From Spirochaetia bacterium (GTDB lineage Bacteria; Spirochaetota; Spirochaetia; Treponematales; Rectinemataceae), in the NCBI GenBank assembly GCA_029975555.1, contig JARKOY010000074.1:1-64000 (forward strand): DNA of 64,000 nt, in the 5' to 3' direction. Below, piece after piece: positions 26,776 through 35,886 of the stretch. The notes beneath the pieces are model-generated. The model was not told the DNA's origin. It did no database searches and saw only the letters and a list, made by a program, of their open reading frames with translations. The position numbers and the translations under genes are program-made. Every line of letters begins with the position of its first letter. Positions within the stretch are counted from its first letter, which is position 1.

Positions 26776-28038
26776 ATGAAGACCAAAGCAGTCCGATTAT
26801 ATGGCGTGAACGACCTGAGGCTCGAGGAGTTCGAACTGCCGCGCCTGAAGGACGATGAAATTCTTGCCCGCGTCGTGAGCGATTCCATCTGCATGTCGTC
26901 CCACAAGCTCGCCATGCAAGGAGACGCACACAAGCGCGTCCGCGCGCCGCTCGCGCAGCATCCGGTCATCATCGGCCACGAATTCTGCGGCGAAATCGTC
27001 GAGGTAGGCAAGAAGTGGGCGCACAAGTTTTCGCCCGGTATGCCCTTCGCGATCCAACCGGCCCTCAACTACAAAGGCACACTCTGGGCGCCTGGCTACT
27101 CATACCAGTACATCGGCGGAGACGCCACCTATATCATCATTCCGAACGAAGTCATGGAGATGGACTGCCTGCTCGAATACAAAGCCGACGCCTTCTTCAT
27201 GGGTTCGCTCTCCGAGCCCGTGTCCTGCATCGTCGGCGCCTACCACGCCCAGTACCACACCAAGCCAGGCTCCTACATGCACGAGATGGGCATCCGCGCC
27301 GGAGGTTCGCTCGCCCTCCTCGCTGCGGTCGGCCCCATGGGCCTCGGGGCCATAGACTACGCGATCCACGGCGGCATAAAGCCTGCCCGCATCGTCGTCA
27401 CCGACATCGACCAGGCGAGGCTCGACAGGGCACAGAGGCTGATACCCCCCCAGACGGCGCGCGCCGAGGGCATCGAACTCATCTACGTCAACACGAAGGA
27501 CATTGCCGACCCCGTCGCGACCCTCCGCGAGCTCAACGGCGGCAAGCTCTTCGACGACGTCTTCGTGTTTGCGCCGGTCCGCAGCGTCGTCGAAATGGCC
27601 GACAAGCTCCTCGGCCACGACGGCTGCCTCAACTTCTTCGCGGGCCCGACCGACCCGAGCTTCTCGGCGATGTTCAATTTCTACAACGTCCACTATGAGT
27701 CGCACCACATGGTGGGCACCTCGGGCGGCAACACCGACGACATCCGCGAATCGCTCGAGCTCATGGCGAAGGGTCTTTTGCGCCCCGAGGCGATGATCAC
27801 CCACGTCGGCGGCCTGAACGCCGTCGCCGAAACGACGATCAACCTCGACAAGATTCCCGGTGGCAAGAAGCTCATCTACACCCACAAGAAGCTCGACCTC
27901 GTGGCGATCGCTGACTTTGCGGAGCGCGGAAAGACCGACCCCTTCTATGCCGCCCTTGCGCAGATCACCGCAGCGCACGACGGACTCTGGTGCAAGGAGG
28001 CGGAAGACTACCTCCTCGCCCATGCGCCCGAGATATGA
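26776..28038 (+). CDS. L-sorbose-1-phosphate reductase-like zinc dehydrogenase
   Basis: A 420-residue medium-chain dehydrogenase. The N-terminus (MKTKAVRLYGVNDLRLEEFE), SICMSSHKLAMQG, GHEFCGEIVEVG and GYSYQYIGGDATYIIIPNEV match the L-sorbose-1-phosphate reductase (SorE) branch, in which a ketose-1-phosphate is reduced at C2 to a polyol phosphate. An inserted segment before the NAD motif (LAAVGPMGLGAIDYAI) is normal for the branch. The ribosome binding site is AGGAGG. With the FGGY kinase before it and the SDR, it recreates a kinase-reductase-dehydrogenase module like that for sorbose. The end of the gene carries a 16-bp tandem duplication. Confidence 0.85.
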   Translation: MKTKAVRLYGVNDLRLEEFELPRLKDDEILARVVSDSICMSSHKLAMQGDAHKRVRAPLAQHPVIIGHEFCGEIVEVGKKWAHKFSPGMPFAIQPALNYKGTLWAPGYSYQYIGGDATYIIIPNEVMEMDCLLEYKADAFFMGSLSEPVSCIVGAYHAQYHTKPGSYMHEMGIRAGGSLALLAAVGPMGLGAIDYAIHGGIKPARIVVTDIDQARLDRAQRLIPPQTARAEGIELIYVNTKDIADPVATLRELNGGKLFDDVFVFAPVRSVVEMADKLLGHDGCLNFFAGPTDPSFSAMFNFYNVHYESHHMVGTSGGNTDDIRESLELMAKGLLRPEAMITHVGGLNAVAETTINLDKIPGGKKLIYTHKKLDLVAIADFAERGKTDPFYAALAQITAAHDGLWCKEAEDYLLAHAPEI

Positions 28039-28058
28039 GTAACCCGAGATATGAGTAA
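28027..28058 (+). repeat. 16-bp tandem duplication at the sorE-like stop codon
   Basis: CCCGAGATATGAGTAA occurs twice head to tail (28027-28042 and 28043-28058). The first copy holds the TGA stop at 28036-28038, so the second copy is outside the gene. It looks like a slippage event that left the protein unchanged. Confidence 0.85.
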
Positions 28059-28079
28059 AATGATCAAAAGGAGCCAACT

Positions 28080-29249
28080 ATGGACGATTTTGTCTTTCAG
28101 AACCCCACGACGATATATTTCGGAAAAAGTCACGAGGCCGAGATTGGGCGCATTGCCTCCCAATACGGTTCGCGCGTGCTCGTACACTTCGGCGGCCAGA
28201 GCGCCGAACGCTCGGGCCTCCTTCCTCTGATACGAAAGGAGCTTGCAGCCGCGGGTCTCGCCTACTATGAGCTGGGCGGCGTCCAACCGAACCCGCGCCT
28301 CAGTCTGGTCTATAAGGGTATCGAGCTGTGCCGGAAACACGACGTAGACCTCATCCTCGCCGTGGGCGGTGGGAGCGTCATCGATTCTGCAAAGGCGATC
28401 GCCGCAGGCGTGCCCTACCCCGGCGACGTGTGGGATTTCTACACTGGCAAGGCGACCCCGGAGAAGGCGCTCCCCGTGGGCACCGTCCTCACCATCCCCG
28501 CGGCGGGGAGCGAGTCCAGTCCAGGCTCTGTCATCACAAAGGAAGAAGGGCTCCTCAAGCGCGCGGTCAACGCCGACTGCCTCTTCCCGCGCTTTTCGAT
28601 CCTCAACCCGGCGCGCTGCTTCACACTCCCCGCGGCTCAGGTCGCCAACGGCGTCACCGACATCATGTGTCACCTCATGGAGCGCTACTTTACGAACTCC
28701 AGGCCCGTCGAGTTCATCGACAGACTCATCGAGGCGACCCTCCGCACCGTCATCGCCACCGCACCCCGCGTGCTCGCAAGGCCAGACTCGTACGACGATT
28801 GGGCCGAGCTCATGTGGGCAGGCACGATTGCGCACAACAATCTTCTCAGCACGGGACGGGAAGGGGACTGGGCCTCGCACGACATCGAACACGAGCTGAG
28901 CGCGGTGTACGACATCGCGCACGGCGCAGGGCTCGCCATCGTCACCCCCGCATGGATGAAGTACGTGCTGAAGCACGACATTGCACGCTTCGCGCAGTAC
29001 GCCGTGCGCGTCTGGGGCGTAGAGGACGACTATTTCGACCCCGAACGCGTGGCGCGCGCCGGCATCGAACGCCTCGAGGCTTTCTGGCGCTCGATCGGGC
29101 AGAAAGTCCGCCTCTCGGAGATCGGGATCGACGATTCGCGCTTCGAGGAGATGGCCCGCAAGTGCACCGACGGCGAGACGCACACCGTAGGCCACTTCGT
29201 GCCCCTGAAATCCAAGGATATCGAAGCGATCTACAGGCTCGCGCGGTAA
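28080..29249 (+). CDS. Iron-dependent alcohol dehydrogenase (YqhD/butanol dehydrogenase type)
   Basis: A 389-residue group III alcohol dehydrogenase. It has an N-terminal Rossmann part (NPTTIYFGK; AVGGGSVIDSAKAIAAG) and a C-terminal all-helical domain whose metal ligands are in TDIMCHLMERYF (Asp, His), and HDIEHELSAVYDIAHGAGLA (two His). YqhD-like enzymes are NADPH-dependent reductases of short aldehydes. As the last gene of the sugar operon, it may reduce an aldehyde or sugar-derived carbonyl to recycle cofactor. The ribosome binding site is AAAGGAG. Confidence 0.92.
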   Translation: MDDFVFQNPTTIYFGKSHEAEIGRIASQYGSRVLVHFGGQSAERSGLLPLIRKELAAAGLAYYELGGVQPNPRLSLVYKGIELCRKHDVDLILAVGGGSVIDSAKAIAAGVPYPGDVWDFYTGKATPEKALPVGTVLTIPAAGSESSPGSVITKEEGLLKRAVNADCLFPRFSILNPARCFTLPAAQVANGVTDIMCHLMERYFTNSRPVEFIDRLIEATLRTVIATAPRVLARPDSYDDWAELMWAGTIAHNNLLSTGREGDWASHDIEHELSAVYDIAHGAGLAIVTPAWMKYVLKHDIARFAQYAVRVWGVEDDYFDPERVARAGIERLEAFWRSIGQKVRLSEIGIDDSRFEEMARKCTDGETHTVGHFVPLKSKDIEAIYRLAR

Positions 29250-29350
29250 GCGCCGCGCGCCGGCCTATCGGTGCCTGCCTTTCGCCTGTCGACGGACCTG
29301 CCGCGGCGGGCTGGCAGCGAGCGGCGCGACCCCAGGTCGGCCGAGGTCAG
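29250..29350. other. Convergent intergenic gap
   Basis: About 100 bp between two convergent genes. It has GC-rich self-complementary stretches (GCGCGG/CCGCGC near the left end) but no T-tailed terminator on either strand, so termination here may be Rho-dependent. No gene seen. Confidence 0.5.
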
Positions 29351-30745
29351 TCACTCAAGCGCGAGCCAGGCCCGCAGCCGCTCGATCTGTTCGCGCACGC
29401 GCAAGGGGGCAGGCCCGCCCGTCTGCATTCTACGCGCGACACAGGCCTGCGGTTCGAGGTACTGCGCGAGCTCGGCGGCGCTGATGCCTGCTTTTTCAAA
29501 GGCCTCATGGACGCTGAAATCGGCCTGCGTGATCTCGCGCAAGCCTTTTTTTGCGTCGATGCAGCGCTGCACGAGCAGCTTCGATGCTTGATAGGCCGTC
29601 CTGAACGGCACGCCGCGCTTTACGAGGAACTCCGCGACATCCGTCGCCTCGAGGTACCCCGCATCGAGGGCCGCCCGCATCCGAGCAATGTCCGGCTCAA
29701 GACTCTTCACGAGCACACAGAAGGCGCCGAGCGCGCCGTTCACCGTATCCTCGAGCTCGAAAAACAGGGCCTTGTCCTCCTGCAGGTCGCGATTGTAGGC
29801 ATAGGGAGTTCCCTTCTCCATCGCGAGGAGGGCCTGAAGGTCGCCGAACACCCGCCCTGCCTTGCCGCGGATGAGCTCGGCAGGATCGGGGTTGCGCTTC
29901 TGCGGCATGATGCTCGATCCCGTGCTGGCACGCGGCGAGAGCTTTACAAAGCCGTACTCCGACGAGGCCCACAGCACGATATCCTCGCAGAAACGCGAGA
30001 GGTGCGCCATGAGCGTCGCCGCAGCCGCCGCATATTCGATCGCGGCATCGCGGTCGGCGACCGCGTCCATCGTGTTTGTGGACACGCGCGCAAAGCCGAT
30101 GAGCCCAGCCGTGCGCTCTCTGTCGACGGACAAGCCGCTCCCCGCCAGCGCACCGGCGCCCAAGGGGCTCTCGTCGGCCCGAATTGCCGCGTCGGCGAAG
30201 CGGCCTGCGTCGCGCTCCAGGGCTGCGCACCAGGCAAGGAGATGGTGGGCCAGCGTTACCGGCTGAGCCCGCTGCAGGTGGGTGTAGCCCGGCATGAGCG
30301 TGCCGATATGCTCATCCGCCACGTCAAGGCAGGCGGCGATTGCGTTTCGCACGAGGCCGCGCGTGCGCCGACATGCAGACCGCACGTGCAGCTTGAATGC
30401 GGCTGCGACTTGGTCGTTGCGGCTGCGGCCGGCATGGATGGACTTGCCGACATCCCCGAGCCGCCTCGTCAGCTCGTCTTCGAGGAAACTATGGACATCT
30501 TCGGCGGCAAGATCGACCCTGAGTGAGCCAGCCTCGAGCTCCTTGCGGATTCTCGCAAGCTCATCCACGAGCGCCGACGCATCCTGCCGAGGGATGATTC
30601 CCTGCTCGCCGAGCATGATCGCGTGCGCCTGCGAGCACTCGATGTCTTCGAACACGAGGCGCGAGTCGACCTCTACGCTTGAAAGAAATTTCTCGACCAT
30701 AGGATCGAGCTCTTCTGCCCCCCCCGTCTGCCACAGCTTCGACAT
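29351..30745 (-). CDS. argH: Argininosuccinate lyase
   Basis: A 464-residue enzyme of the fumarase/aspartase superfamily that splits argininosuccinate into arginine and fumarate, the last step of arginine synthesis. Signature blocks are SIHAGRSRNDQ, MPGYTHLQRAQPVT and the flexible catalytic loop GSSIMPQKRNPDPAEL. It starts 6 nt after the argG stop, so the two genes are cotranscribed from the argG promoters. Confidence 0.97.
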   Translation of the reverse strand: MSKLWQTGGAEELDPMVEKFLSSVEVDSRLVFEDIECSQAHAIMLGEQGIIPRQDASALVDELARIRKELEAGSLRVDLAAEDVHSFLEDELTRRLGDVGKSIHAGRSRNDQVAAAFKLHVRSACRRTRGLVRNAIAACLDVADEHIGTLMPGYTHLQRAQPVTLAHHLLAWCAALERDAGRFADAAIRADESPLGAGALAGSGLSVDRERTAGLIGFARVSTNTMDAVADRDAAIEYAAAAATLMAHLSRFCEDIVLWASSEYGFVKLSPRASTGSSIMPQKRNPDPAELIRGKAGRVFGDLQALLAMEKGTPYAYNRDLQEDKALFFELEDTVNGALGAFCVLVKSLEPDIARMRAALDAGYLEATDVAEFLVKRGVPFRTAYQASKLLVQRCIDAKKGLREITQADFSVHEAFEKAGISAAELAQYLEPQACVARRMQTGGPAPLRVREQIERLRAWLALE

Positions 30746-30751
30746 AGCGCC

Positions 30752-32029
30752 TCAGTCTCCCGCAGGCGCGGTGTATCCCGAATTTCCCGGCTTCACCACG
30801 TCGGGGCCGGCCGCCACGCCGAACTTCTTGAGCCGTTCGTTCAGGCGCGCTCGGACCTTGGTGGGGAGCCCGAACAGATTGATGAAGCCCGTCGAGTCCT
30901 TGTGCGAGAACAGCGGCCCGGTCGTAAAACTCGCCAGGCTCGCGTCGTAGAGCGAATAGGGCGAGCTGGCTCCCGCAAAGACGAGGTTGCCCTTGTACAA
31001 CTTGAGTCTGACCTGGCCTGACACCACGCTCTGCGTCGAGTCGATGAAGGCGCACAGTGCCTTGCACAGCGGGCTGAACCATTCGCCTTCGTAGAGAATC
31101 TCCGCAAAGCGCTGCGCCACGGTCATTTTGAACGAAAGCGTCTTTTTGTCCAGGCAGAGCTGCTCGAGCCTGTCGTGCGCCTCCATGATGATCGTGCCAC
31201 CCGGCGTTTCGTAGACGCCGCGGGACTTCATGCCCACTACGCGGTTTTCCACCATGTCGGCGATTCCGATGCCGTTCGCCCCGCCGATCTTGTTGAGGGT
31301 GCGGACAATCGAGACGGGATCGAGTTTTTCCCCGTTCACTGCGACAGGCACGCCATTTTCAAAACCGATACTCACGTATTCAGGCTTATCGGGGGCCTTC
31401 TCTGGCGTGACACACATCTTGAGCATACCTTCGAAGTGCGGCTCGTTCGCCGGGTCTTCGAGGTCGAGCCCCTCGTGGCTGATGTGCCAGAGGTTGTCGT
31501 CGCGGCTGTAGGAGTCAGATTTTTTCATGGGCACGGGGATGCCGCGCGCCTCGAGGTAGGCTATCTCCTCGTCGCGGCTCTGGATGTCCCATATCCGCCA
31601 GGGTGCGATCACTTCCATCTCCGGCGCGAAGGCCTTCACACCGAGCTCGAAGCGGACCTGATCGTTGCCCTTGCCCGTGCATCCGTGCGCCACCGCGTCG
31701 GCACCTTCGGCGAGGGCGACCTCCGCGAGGCCCTTCGCGAGGAGGGGGCGAGCCGCACTCGTGCCCAGCAGGTATTTTTTCTCGTAGGGCGTACCCGCCT
31801 TGACGAGTGCCCAGAGATATTCTTTGACAAACTCTTCTTTTTGATCGAGCCTTATGAACTTCGAGGCTCCGGAGGCGATGGCTCTCTTGCCGATCGCGTC
31901 GAAATCCGCCTCCTGCCCCACATCGCCGCAGACGGCGATGACCTCACAGTCATAATTCTCTTTGAGCCAAGGGACGATCACCGTTGTGTCGAGGCCGCCC
32001 GAGTAGGCAAGCACAATTTTCTTTTTCAT
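30752..32029 (-). CDS. argG: Argininosuccinate synthase
   Basis: A 425-residue ATP-dependent ligase that joins citrulline and aspartate. The N-terminal PP-loop [16 protein letters not shown] binds ATP; the citrulline-site block is [13 protein letters not shown]; the middle block [15 protein letters not shown] is typical of the longer argG subtype. The ATG at 32029 follows AGGAG by 9 nt; a longer in-frame extension lies upstream of the ribosome binding site and is rejected. Two promoters lie upstream at 32079-32107 and 32183-32211. Confidence 0.97.
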   Translation of the reverse strand: MKKKIVLAYSGGLDTTVIVPWLKENYDCEVIAVCGDVGQEADFDAIGKRAIASGASKFIRLDQKEEFVKEYLWALVKAGTPYEKKYLLGTSAARPLLAKGLAEVALAEGADAVAHGCTGKGNDQVRFELGVKAFAPEMEVIAPWRIWDIQSRDEEIAYLEARGIPVPMKKSDSYSRDDNLWHISHEGLDLEDPANEPHFEGMLKMCVTPEKAPDKPEYVSIGFENGVPVAVNGEKLDPVSIVRTLNKIGGANGIGIADMVENRVVGMKSRGVYETPGGTIIMEAHDRLEQLCLDKKTLSFKMTVAQRFAEILYEGEWFSPLCKALCAFIDSTQSVVSGQVRLKLYKGNLVFAGASSPYSLYDASLASFTTGPLFSHKDSTGFINLFGLPTKVRARLNERLKKFGVAAGPDVVKPGNSGYTAPAGD

Positions 32030-32078
32030 GTATTTCTTTCTCCTGTAAATATATATTGAAGATATCGCTTGAACGCGC

Positions 32079-32107
32079 AGTATAGAGGCTCTACGCAGCC
32101 GCATCAA
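32079..32107 (-). promoter_or_regulatory. argG proximal promoter
   Basis: Read leftward: -35 TTGATG (32107-32102), 17-bp spacer, -10 TATACT (32084-32079). The predicted start is near 32072, giving a leader of about 43 nt. Confidence 0.6.
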
Positions 32108-32182
32108 AAATCATCGTTGACGGAGTCGGGCCTTGTGGAATATCAGGTAACGCCATACGGGGGAGTGAATCTTCATACAATG

Positions 32183-32211
32183 AATATAGCATTACTTATT
32201 ATTTTATGCAA
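32183..32211 (-). promoter_or_regulatory. argG distal promoter with possible ArgR box
   Basis: Read leftward: -35 TTGCAT (32211-32206), 17-bp spacer, extended -10 TGCTATATT (TATATT at 32188-32183). Its predicted start, near 32176, falls inside TGAATCTTCATACA (32166-32179). That sequence is one base off the TGAAT-N4-ATTCA half-site pattern of ArgR/AhrC operators. No ArgR gene is in this window. Confidence 0.45.
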
Positions 32212-32314
32212 CAGGCTTGTATTAATATGTAACACTGCGCTGGCCCGCCCTGCCGCTCTCCCGTTCAAAGAGGCGGAACGCCCTAATAGGCGCTTTCACT
32301 GCGCCGCACTTTTG

Positions 32315-32329
32315 TGCTACATTCTCAGT
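32315..32329 (+). promoter_or_regulatory. Extended -10 promoter of a leaderless transcript
   Basis: TGCTACATT (TACATT at 32318-32323) followed by six bases, CTCAGT, and then the ATG at 32330. The expected start point is the A of the ATG. TTCACT at 32295-32300 is a possible -35, 17 bp away. No Shine-Dalgarno site is present. Confidence 0.6.
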
Positions 32330-33313
32330 ATGTTTCAAGATAATGACATTTCGCGAACCGAAGTATCTGCGGCCACGGCGCAGGACTTCTCCCCCAACAA
32401 TACAAACCCCCGATTCCTCTGCGTCTGCCTCAACCCCGTCATTCAGAAAACCTTGGTATTCAAGACGATAGAACCCGGCGAGGTGAATAGGACCGCGAAC
32501 TGGCGCATCGATGTGGCAGGAAAGGGAATCATTCCCACGCGCGTTCTGACGCAACTCGGCGAGCATGCCGTGCACCTCACGCAGCTCGGAGGCCCGACTC
32601 GCGATTGGTTCCTCGCGATGTGTGCAGAGGACAAACTCGCAATCGAATGGGTCGAATCAGGAGCCCCCATACGCTTCTGCACCACGCTCATCGAAGAGTC
32701 CTCAGGCCGCGCCACCGAGCTTGTAGAAGAATCCCTGCCGGTCGCGCCGGGCACGGAAGATGCGCTCGTCGGACGCTTCGCCACCCTCGTCGACGCCAAG
32801 ACCGCGGTCCTCCTCTCCGGCACGGTCGCGACCGGCATTGCGCCGGGCACCATGGCCAGGTTTGCCCGCCTCGCAGCTGAGGCCGGCGCCCGCCTCTACC
32901 TCGACATAAAAAAGCAGGACCTCCTCGAATGCCTTCCATTCCATCCGGTGTGCGCGAAGCCGAACCTCGAGGAACTCGCTCAGACCCTCGGCATCCCCTA
33001 CGCGCAGGTCCGCGACGAAAAGCCCGCGCGAGCACTGGTCGCCGAGACGGGCAGGCGCTTCTTCGATGAGTACGGCACCTACCTCGTGGTGACGCGCGGC
33101 GCTCATCCGACCCTCTACTGGGACGGGCACGTGCTCTGCGAAGAGCCCATCCAGCCCGTCATGGTCAAAAACCCCATAGGCTCGGGCGATGCGTTCGGCG
33201 CAGGTGTGGCTCGCGTCCTCGAGCGCGGCGGCTCGATCTATGAGGCCGTCAAGGAAGGCACGCGCCTCGGCGCTCTCAACGCCTCCCAACTCAAGCCCGG
33301 AACGATTCGTTGA
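32330..33313 (+). CDS. PfkB-family sugar/sugar-phosphate kinase (FruK/LacC type)
   Basis: A 327-residue kinase resembling 1-phosphofructokinase and tagatose-6-phosphate kinase: CLNPVIQKTLVF and GEVNRTANWRIDVAGKGI at the N-terminus, PKPN-like CAKPNLEELAQTLG in the middle, and the PfkB signature NPIGSGDAFGAGVARVL with the catalytic Asp. It stands alone, divergent from argG, 78 nt before a convergent symporter gene. The ATG at 32330 is chosen because a -10 box ends 6 nt before it. The first 27 residues (rich in Ser, Thr, Asn) are longer than usual. Substrate unknown. Confidence 0.85.
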   Translation: MFQDNDISRTEVSAATAQDFSPNNTNPRFLCVCLNPVIQKTLVFKTIEPGEVNRTANWRIDVAGKGIIPTRVLTQLGEHAVHLTQLGGPTRDWFLAMCAEDKLAIEWVESGAPIRFCTTLIEESSGRATELVEESLPVAPGTEDALVGRFATLVDAKTAVLLSGTVATGIAPGTMARFARLAAEAGARLYLDIKKQDLLECLPFHPVCAKPNLEELAQTLGIPYAQVRDEKPARALVAETGRRFFDEYGTYLVVTRGAHPTLYWDGHVLCEEPIQPVMVKNPIGSGDAFGAGVARVLERGGSIYEAVKEGTRLGALNASQLKPGTIR

Positions 33314-33319
33314 AGCCAC

Positions 33320-33348
33320 AAAAAGGGGCGCCATTGAAAGCGCCCCTT
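33320..33348 (-). terminator. Rho-independent terminator of the symporter gene
   Basis: AAGGGGCGC (33323-33331) pairs with GCGCCCCTT (33340-33348) around an 8-nt loop. On the minus strand the stem is followed by five T (33324-33320). It may also slow the convergent kinase transcript. Confidence 0.85.
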
Positions 33349-33391
33349 GTAGAAAAACCTCAAATCGCACTGATACCACTATTGTTCGCTC

Positions 33392-34699
33392 TTACTTCCA
33401 CTTCGACATATCGAGCTCTTTCTCCGTCTTGGCCACGATCGAAGAGCCGACCATGTCTCCCGTCACATTGAGGCACGTGCGCCCCATGTCCAAGAGGGCG
33501 TCGATGCCGAGGATCATCGCGTAGGCGGCGGCGACTGCAGACCCTTCCACGACCTTCAGTCCTACCGATTCGAGCACCATGATCAGCATGATCGCCCCTG
33601 CACCCGGAACCCCCGCGGTGCCGATGCTCGCCAGCGTCGCGGTGATGATCACCGTCAGCTGCTGGTTCAGCGTGAGTGGCTGGTTCGTCGCGAAGCCGAT
33701 GAACATGGCGCACACGCCCAAGTAGATCGCCGTGCCGTCCATGTTGATGGTCGCGCCGAGAGGCAGCGTAAAGGATCCTATGGTGCGGGGCACGCCGAGG
33801 TTCTCCTCGCTGCAGCGCATGGTCACCGGCAACGTGCCGCTCGACGAACGGGTCACGAAGGCGGTGATCATCGCCTCGTTCGCGCCTTTTAAGAATTTGC
33901 CGAATCCCAGCTTATACACCGACAAAAGCCCTCCATAAATGACCACGAGGTGGACAATGAGCCCCACGTAGACGGCCAGCGTCACCATGAGCAAAGGTCC
34001 GATCGCCTTCGCGCCCTGCTGGGCGAACACCTGCGCGATGAGCACGAACACGCCGATGGGTGCATACTGCATAATACCGTGCACGACTTTGTACATCGTC
34101 TCAGCCGCCGCATTGACGGCGGAGAGAAGTATCTCTCCGGACTTTGCAAGCGCCTGCTGCTTTGCATCCTTGATGTAGGAAAGACCGATTCCGAACACCA
34201 CGGCGAAGAAGATGATCGGAAGCACGTCTCCCTTCATCAGCGATTCGAAAGGATTGGTGGGCACGATGTTGAGCAGAATTTGCGCGATGGTCGGCGGAGC
34301 GGCCTGGGTGCCTTTCACCGCGGCATCCCCTACGACGTTGAACCCTGCGCCGGGCTGAAAAATGTTGGCAAAAACGAGGCCTATGAACACAGCGAAGGCG
34401 CTGGTCAACAGATAATAGACGAGTATCTTTACCCCTACCCTTCCCAATCTCGAAGGCGCGATGCTTGCAGCCCCGGCGATGAGCGAAAACAGAATGACCG
34501 GCACCACGATCATCTTAAGGAGTCTGATGAACAGGTCCCCGAAAAACTTCGAGTTGTCGACGAAAGGCTTGACCGAGTCTGGGAAAAATCCGAGGATGAT
34601 GCCGACGATCGCGCCTAAGACGAGGCCGATCAGAATTCGCGCCAATAGGTTGGTCTTAAAATACCACGCAAAGGCGCCTTTTTTCTTTTCTTCCGCCAT
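33392..34699 (-). CDS. Dicarboxylate/amino acid:cation symporter (DAACS family)
   Basis: A 435-residue membrane transporter related to GltP/GltT/DctA, which import glutamate, aspartate or C4-dicarboxylates with Na+ or H+. Landmarks are the re-entrant loop [13 protein letters not shown], the cation site [15 protein letters not shown], and [10 protein letters not shown] plus [18 protein letters not shown] near the C-terminus. The ATG at 34699 follows AAGGAGG. It is a single-gene unit with its own terminator. Confidence 0.93.
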   Translation of the reverse strand: MAEEKKKGAFAWYFKTNLLARILIGLVLGAIVGIILGFFPDSVKPFVDNSKFFGDLFIRLLKMIVVPVILFSLIAGAASIAPSRLGRVGVKILVYYLLTSAFAVFIGLVFANIFQPGAGFNVVGDAAVKGTQAAPPTIAQILLNIVPTNPFESLMKGDVLPIIFFAVVFGIGLSYIKDAKQQALAKSGEILLSAVNAAAETMYKVVHGIMQYAPIGVFVLIAQVFAQQGAKAIGPLLMVTLAVYVGLIVHLVVIYGGLLSVYKLGFGKFLKGANEAMITAFVTRSSSGTLPVTMRCSEENLGVPRTIGSFTLPLGATINMDGTAIYLGVCAMFIGFATNQPLTLNQQLTVIITATLASIGTAGVPGAGAIMLIMVLESVGLKVVEGSAVAAAYAMILGIDALLDMGRTCLNVTGDMVGSSIVAKTEKELDMSKWK

Positions 34700-34826
34700 G
34701 CAGAACCTCCTTGCTTTACGAGTGTACGTGAAGCAAGAAGAATTATGAATCGGATTCTGCCCGTCCGCAAGAGTAAAATTTTGCCCCATATTTACAGAGT
34801 ACGCCCAAGCCATACATAATATGGCC

Positions 34827-35540
34827 ATGAACAAGGGAGTCATCGGCGTCCTCGGCGGGATGGGGCCGGAGGCCACGGCGGCTTTGTTTTCCATGCTGGT
34901 GAGGCTCGATGTCGCCGCATCCGATCAGGACCACCTGCGCATCGTGGTGGACTCGGACCCTTCCATCCCCGACCGCACGAGGCATCTTTTGGAGGAAGGC
35001 CCAGACCCTCTTCCGGCGATGCTCGCCTCTGCCCGGAGGCTCCTCGCTGCAGGTGCGGATGTTGCAGGGATACCATGCATGACGGCCCACGCATTCCTGC
35101 CCAGCCTTCGCCGCAACTGCACGCTGCATTTCCTGTCTGCATTCGAGGAGACCGGAAGGGCCCTCGACGCCTTCTCACCACCGATCCGGCGCCTGGGCAT
35201 CCTCGCGACCATGGGCACGCGGTGCACAAGGCTCTTCGAAGAAGCCATGCCGAACAGAGCCATACTCTGGCCATCCGAGGACGATCACCGCTTTTTAGTC
35301 ATGGAAGCGATCTATGGCCCTCGAGGCATCAAGGCGGGCAATCTTGGCGAAGAACCTCATCGGCTCCTCGTCCGTGCGGCGCAGGGTCTCATCGAACAGG
35401 GTGCGGACGCGATCGTCGCAGGCTGCACGGAGGTGCCCCTCGTGCTCTCCCAGAAGGACTTCGACATTCCCTTCATAGATCCAATGTATTTCCTCGCGCG
35501 CGCCCTCATAGGGGCCGCCAGGAAAGGAGTACCGGCATGA
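34827..35540 (+). CDS. Aspartate/glutamate racemase-family protein
   Basis: About 237 residues; an in-frame ATG at 34821 is an alternative start. The fold is that of two-Cys, cofactor-free racemases: [14 protein letters not shown] at the N-terminus, a first Cys in GIPCMTAH and a second in [11 protein letters not shown]. Enzymes of this family have CNTAH at the first site; here the Asn is Met, so racemase activity is doubtful, though both Cys are kept. Its stop overlaps the cupin start by 4 nt, and a Rieske protein follows. TACATA/TAATAT -10-like sequences lie just before the start. Confidence 0.78.
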   Translation: MNKGVIGVLGGMGPEATAALFSMLVRLDVAASDQDHLRIVVDSDPSIPDRTRHLLEEGPDPLPAMLASARRLLAAGADVAGIPCMTAHAFLPSLRRNCTLHFLSAFEETGRALDAFSPPIRRLGILATMGTRCTRLFEEAMPNRAILWPSEDDHRFLVMEAIYGPRGIKAGNLGEEPHRLLVRAAQGLIEQGADAIVAGCTEVPLVLSQKDFDIPFIDPMYFLARALIGAARKGVPA

Positions 35541-35884
35541 TCATCAGAGCGAATGAACGTGTATTCGAAACCAGACACGAAATGCGAGGCGGAAAGGGCG
35601 ACGTGAGCCTCGCCCAACTTCCCGGCGATGCGCTCGCCCCTCACCTGCGCCTTCTGTCCGAGCTCACCATCCCCCCAGGCGCAGGGATAGGCACGCACGC
35701 TCACAGCGGAGAAACAGAATATTTCTATATATTAGAAGGAACTGGTACCGTCAACGACAACGGTTCTACGGTGGAGGTTCGGCCCGGCGATGTCGTCGTC
35801 ACAGGAGGCGGCGCGATGCACAACATCGAAAATCACACCAGGGCGCCTGTGCGCCTCATCGCCGTCATCGTCACCGAAGCGTAA
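35537..35884 (+). CDS. Small cupin-domain protein
   Basis: A 115-residue single cupin. Metal ligands are in GIGTHAHSGETEYFYILEG (two His, Glu), and the second cupin motif is GDVVVTGGGAMHNIEN (His). Such proteins bind Fe, Mn or Zn and act as isomerases, dioxygenases or ligand sensors. The ATG at 35537 overlaps the racemase stop and has GGAAAGGAG upstream; the Rieske gene begins 2 nt after its stop. No substrate can be given. Confidence 0.85.
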   Translation: MIIRANERVFETRHEMRGGKGDVSLAQLPGDALAPHLRLLSELTIPPGAGIGTHAHSGETEYFYILEGTGTVNDNGSTVEVRPGDVVVTGGGAMHNIENHTRAPVRLIAVIVTEA

Positions 35885-35886
35885 GT

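Noticed and set aside
28328-30526. A 732-codon open frame on the plus strand crossing the alcohol dehydrogenase and argH genes
   Set aside because: Arg/Pro/His-rich composition with no known motif; it is the off-frame and antisense reading of two solid genes in GC-rich DNA.
32030-32329. A possible tRNA or small RNA between argG and the PfkB gene
   Set aside because: No cloverleaf or T-loop sequence seen; the region is explained by two argG promoters and the kinase promoter.
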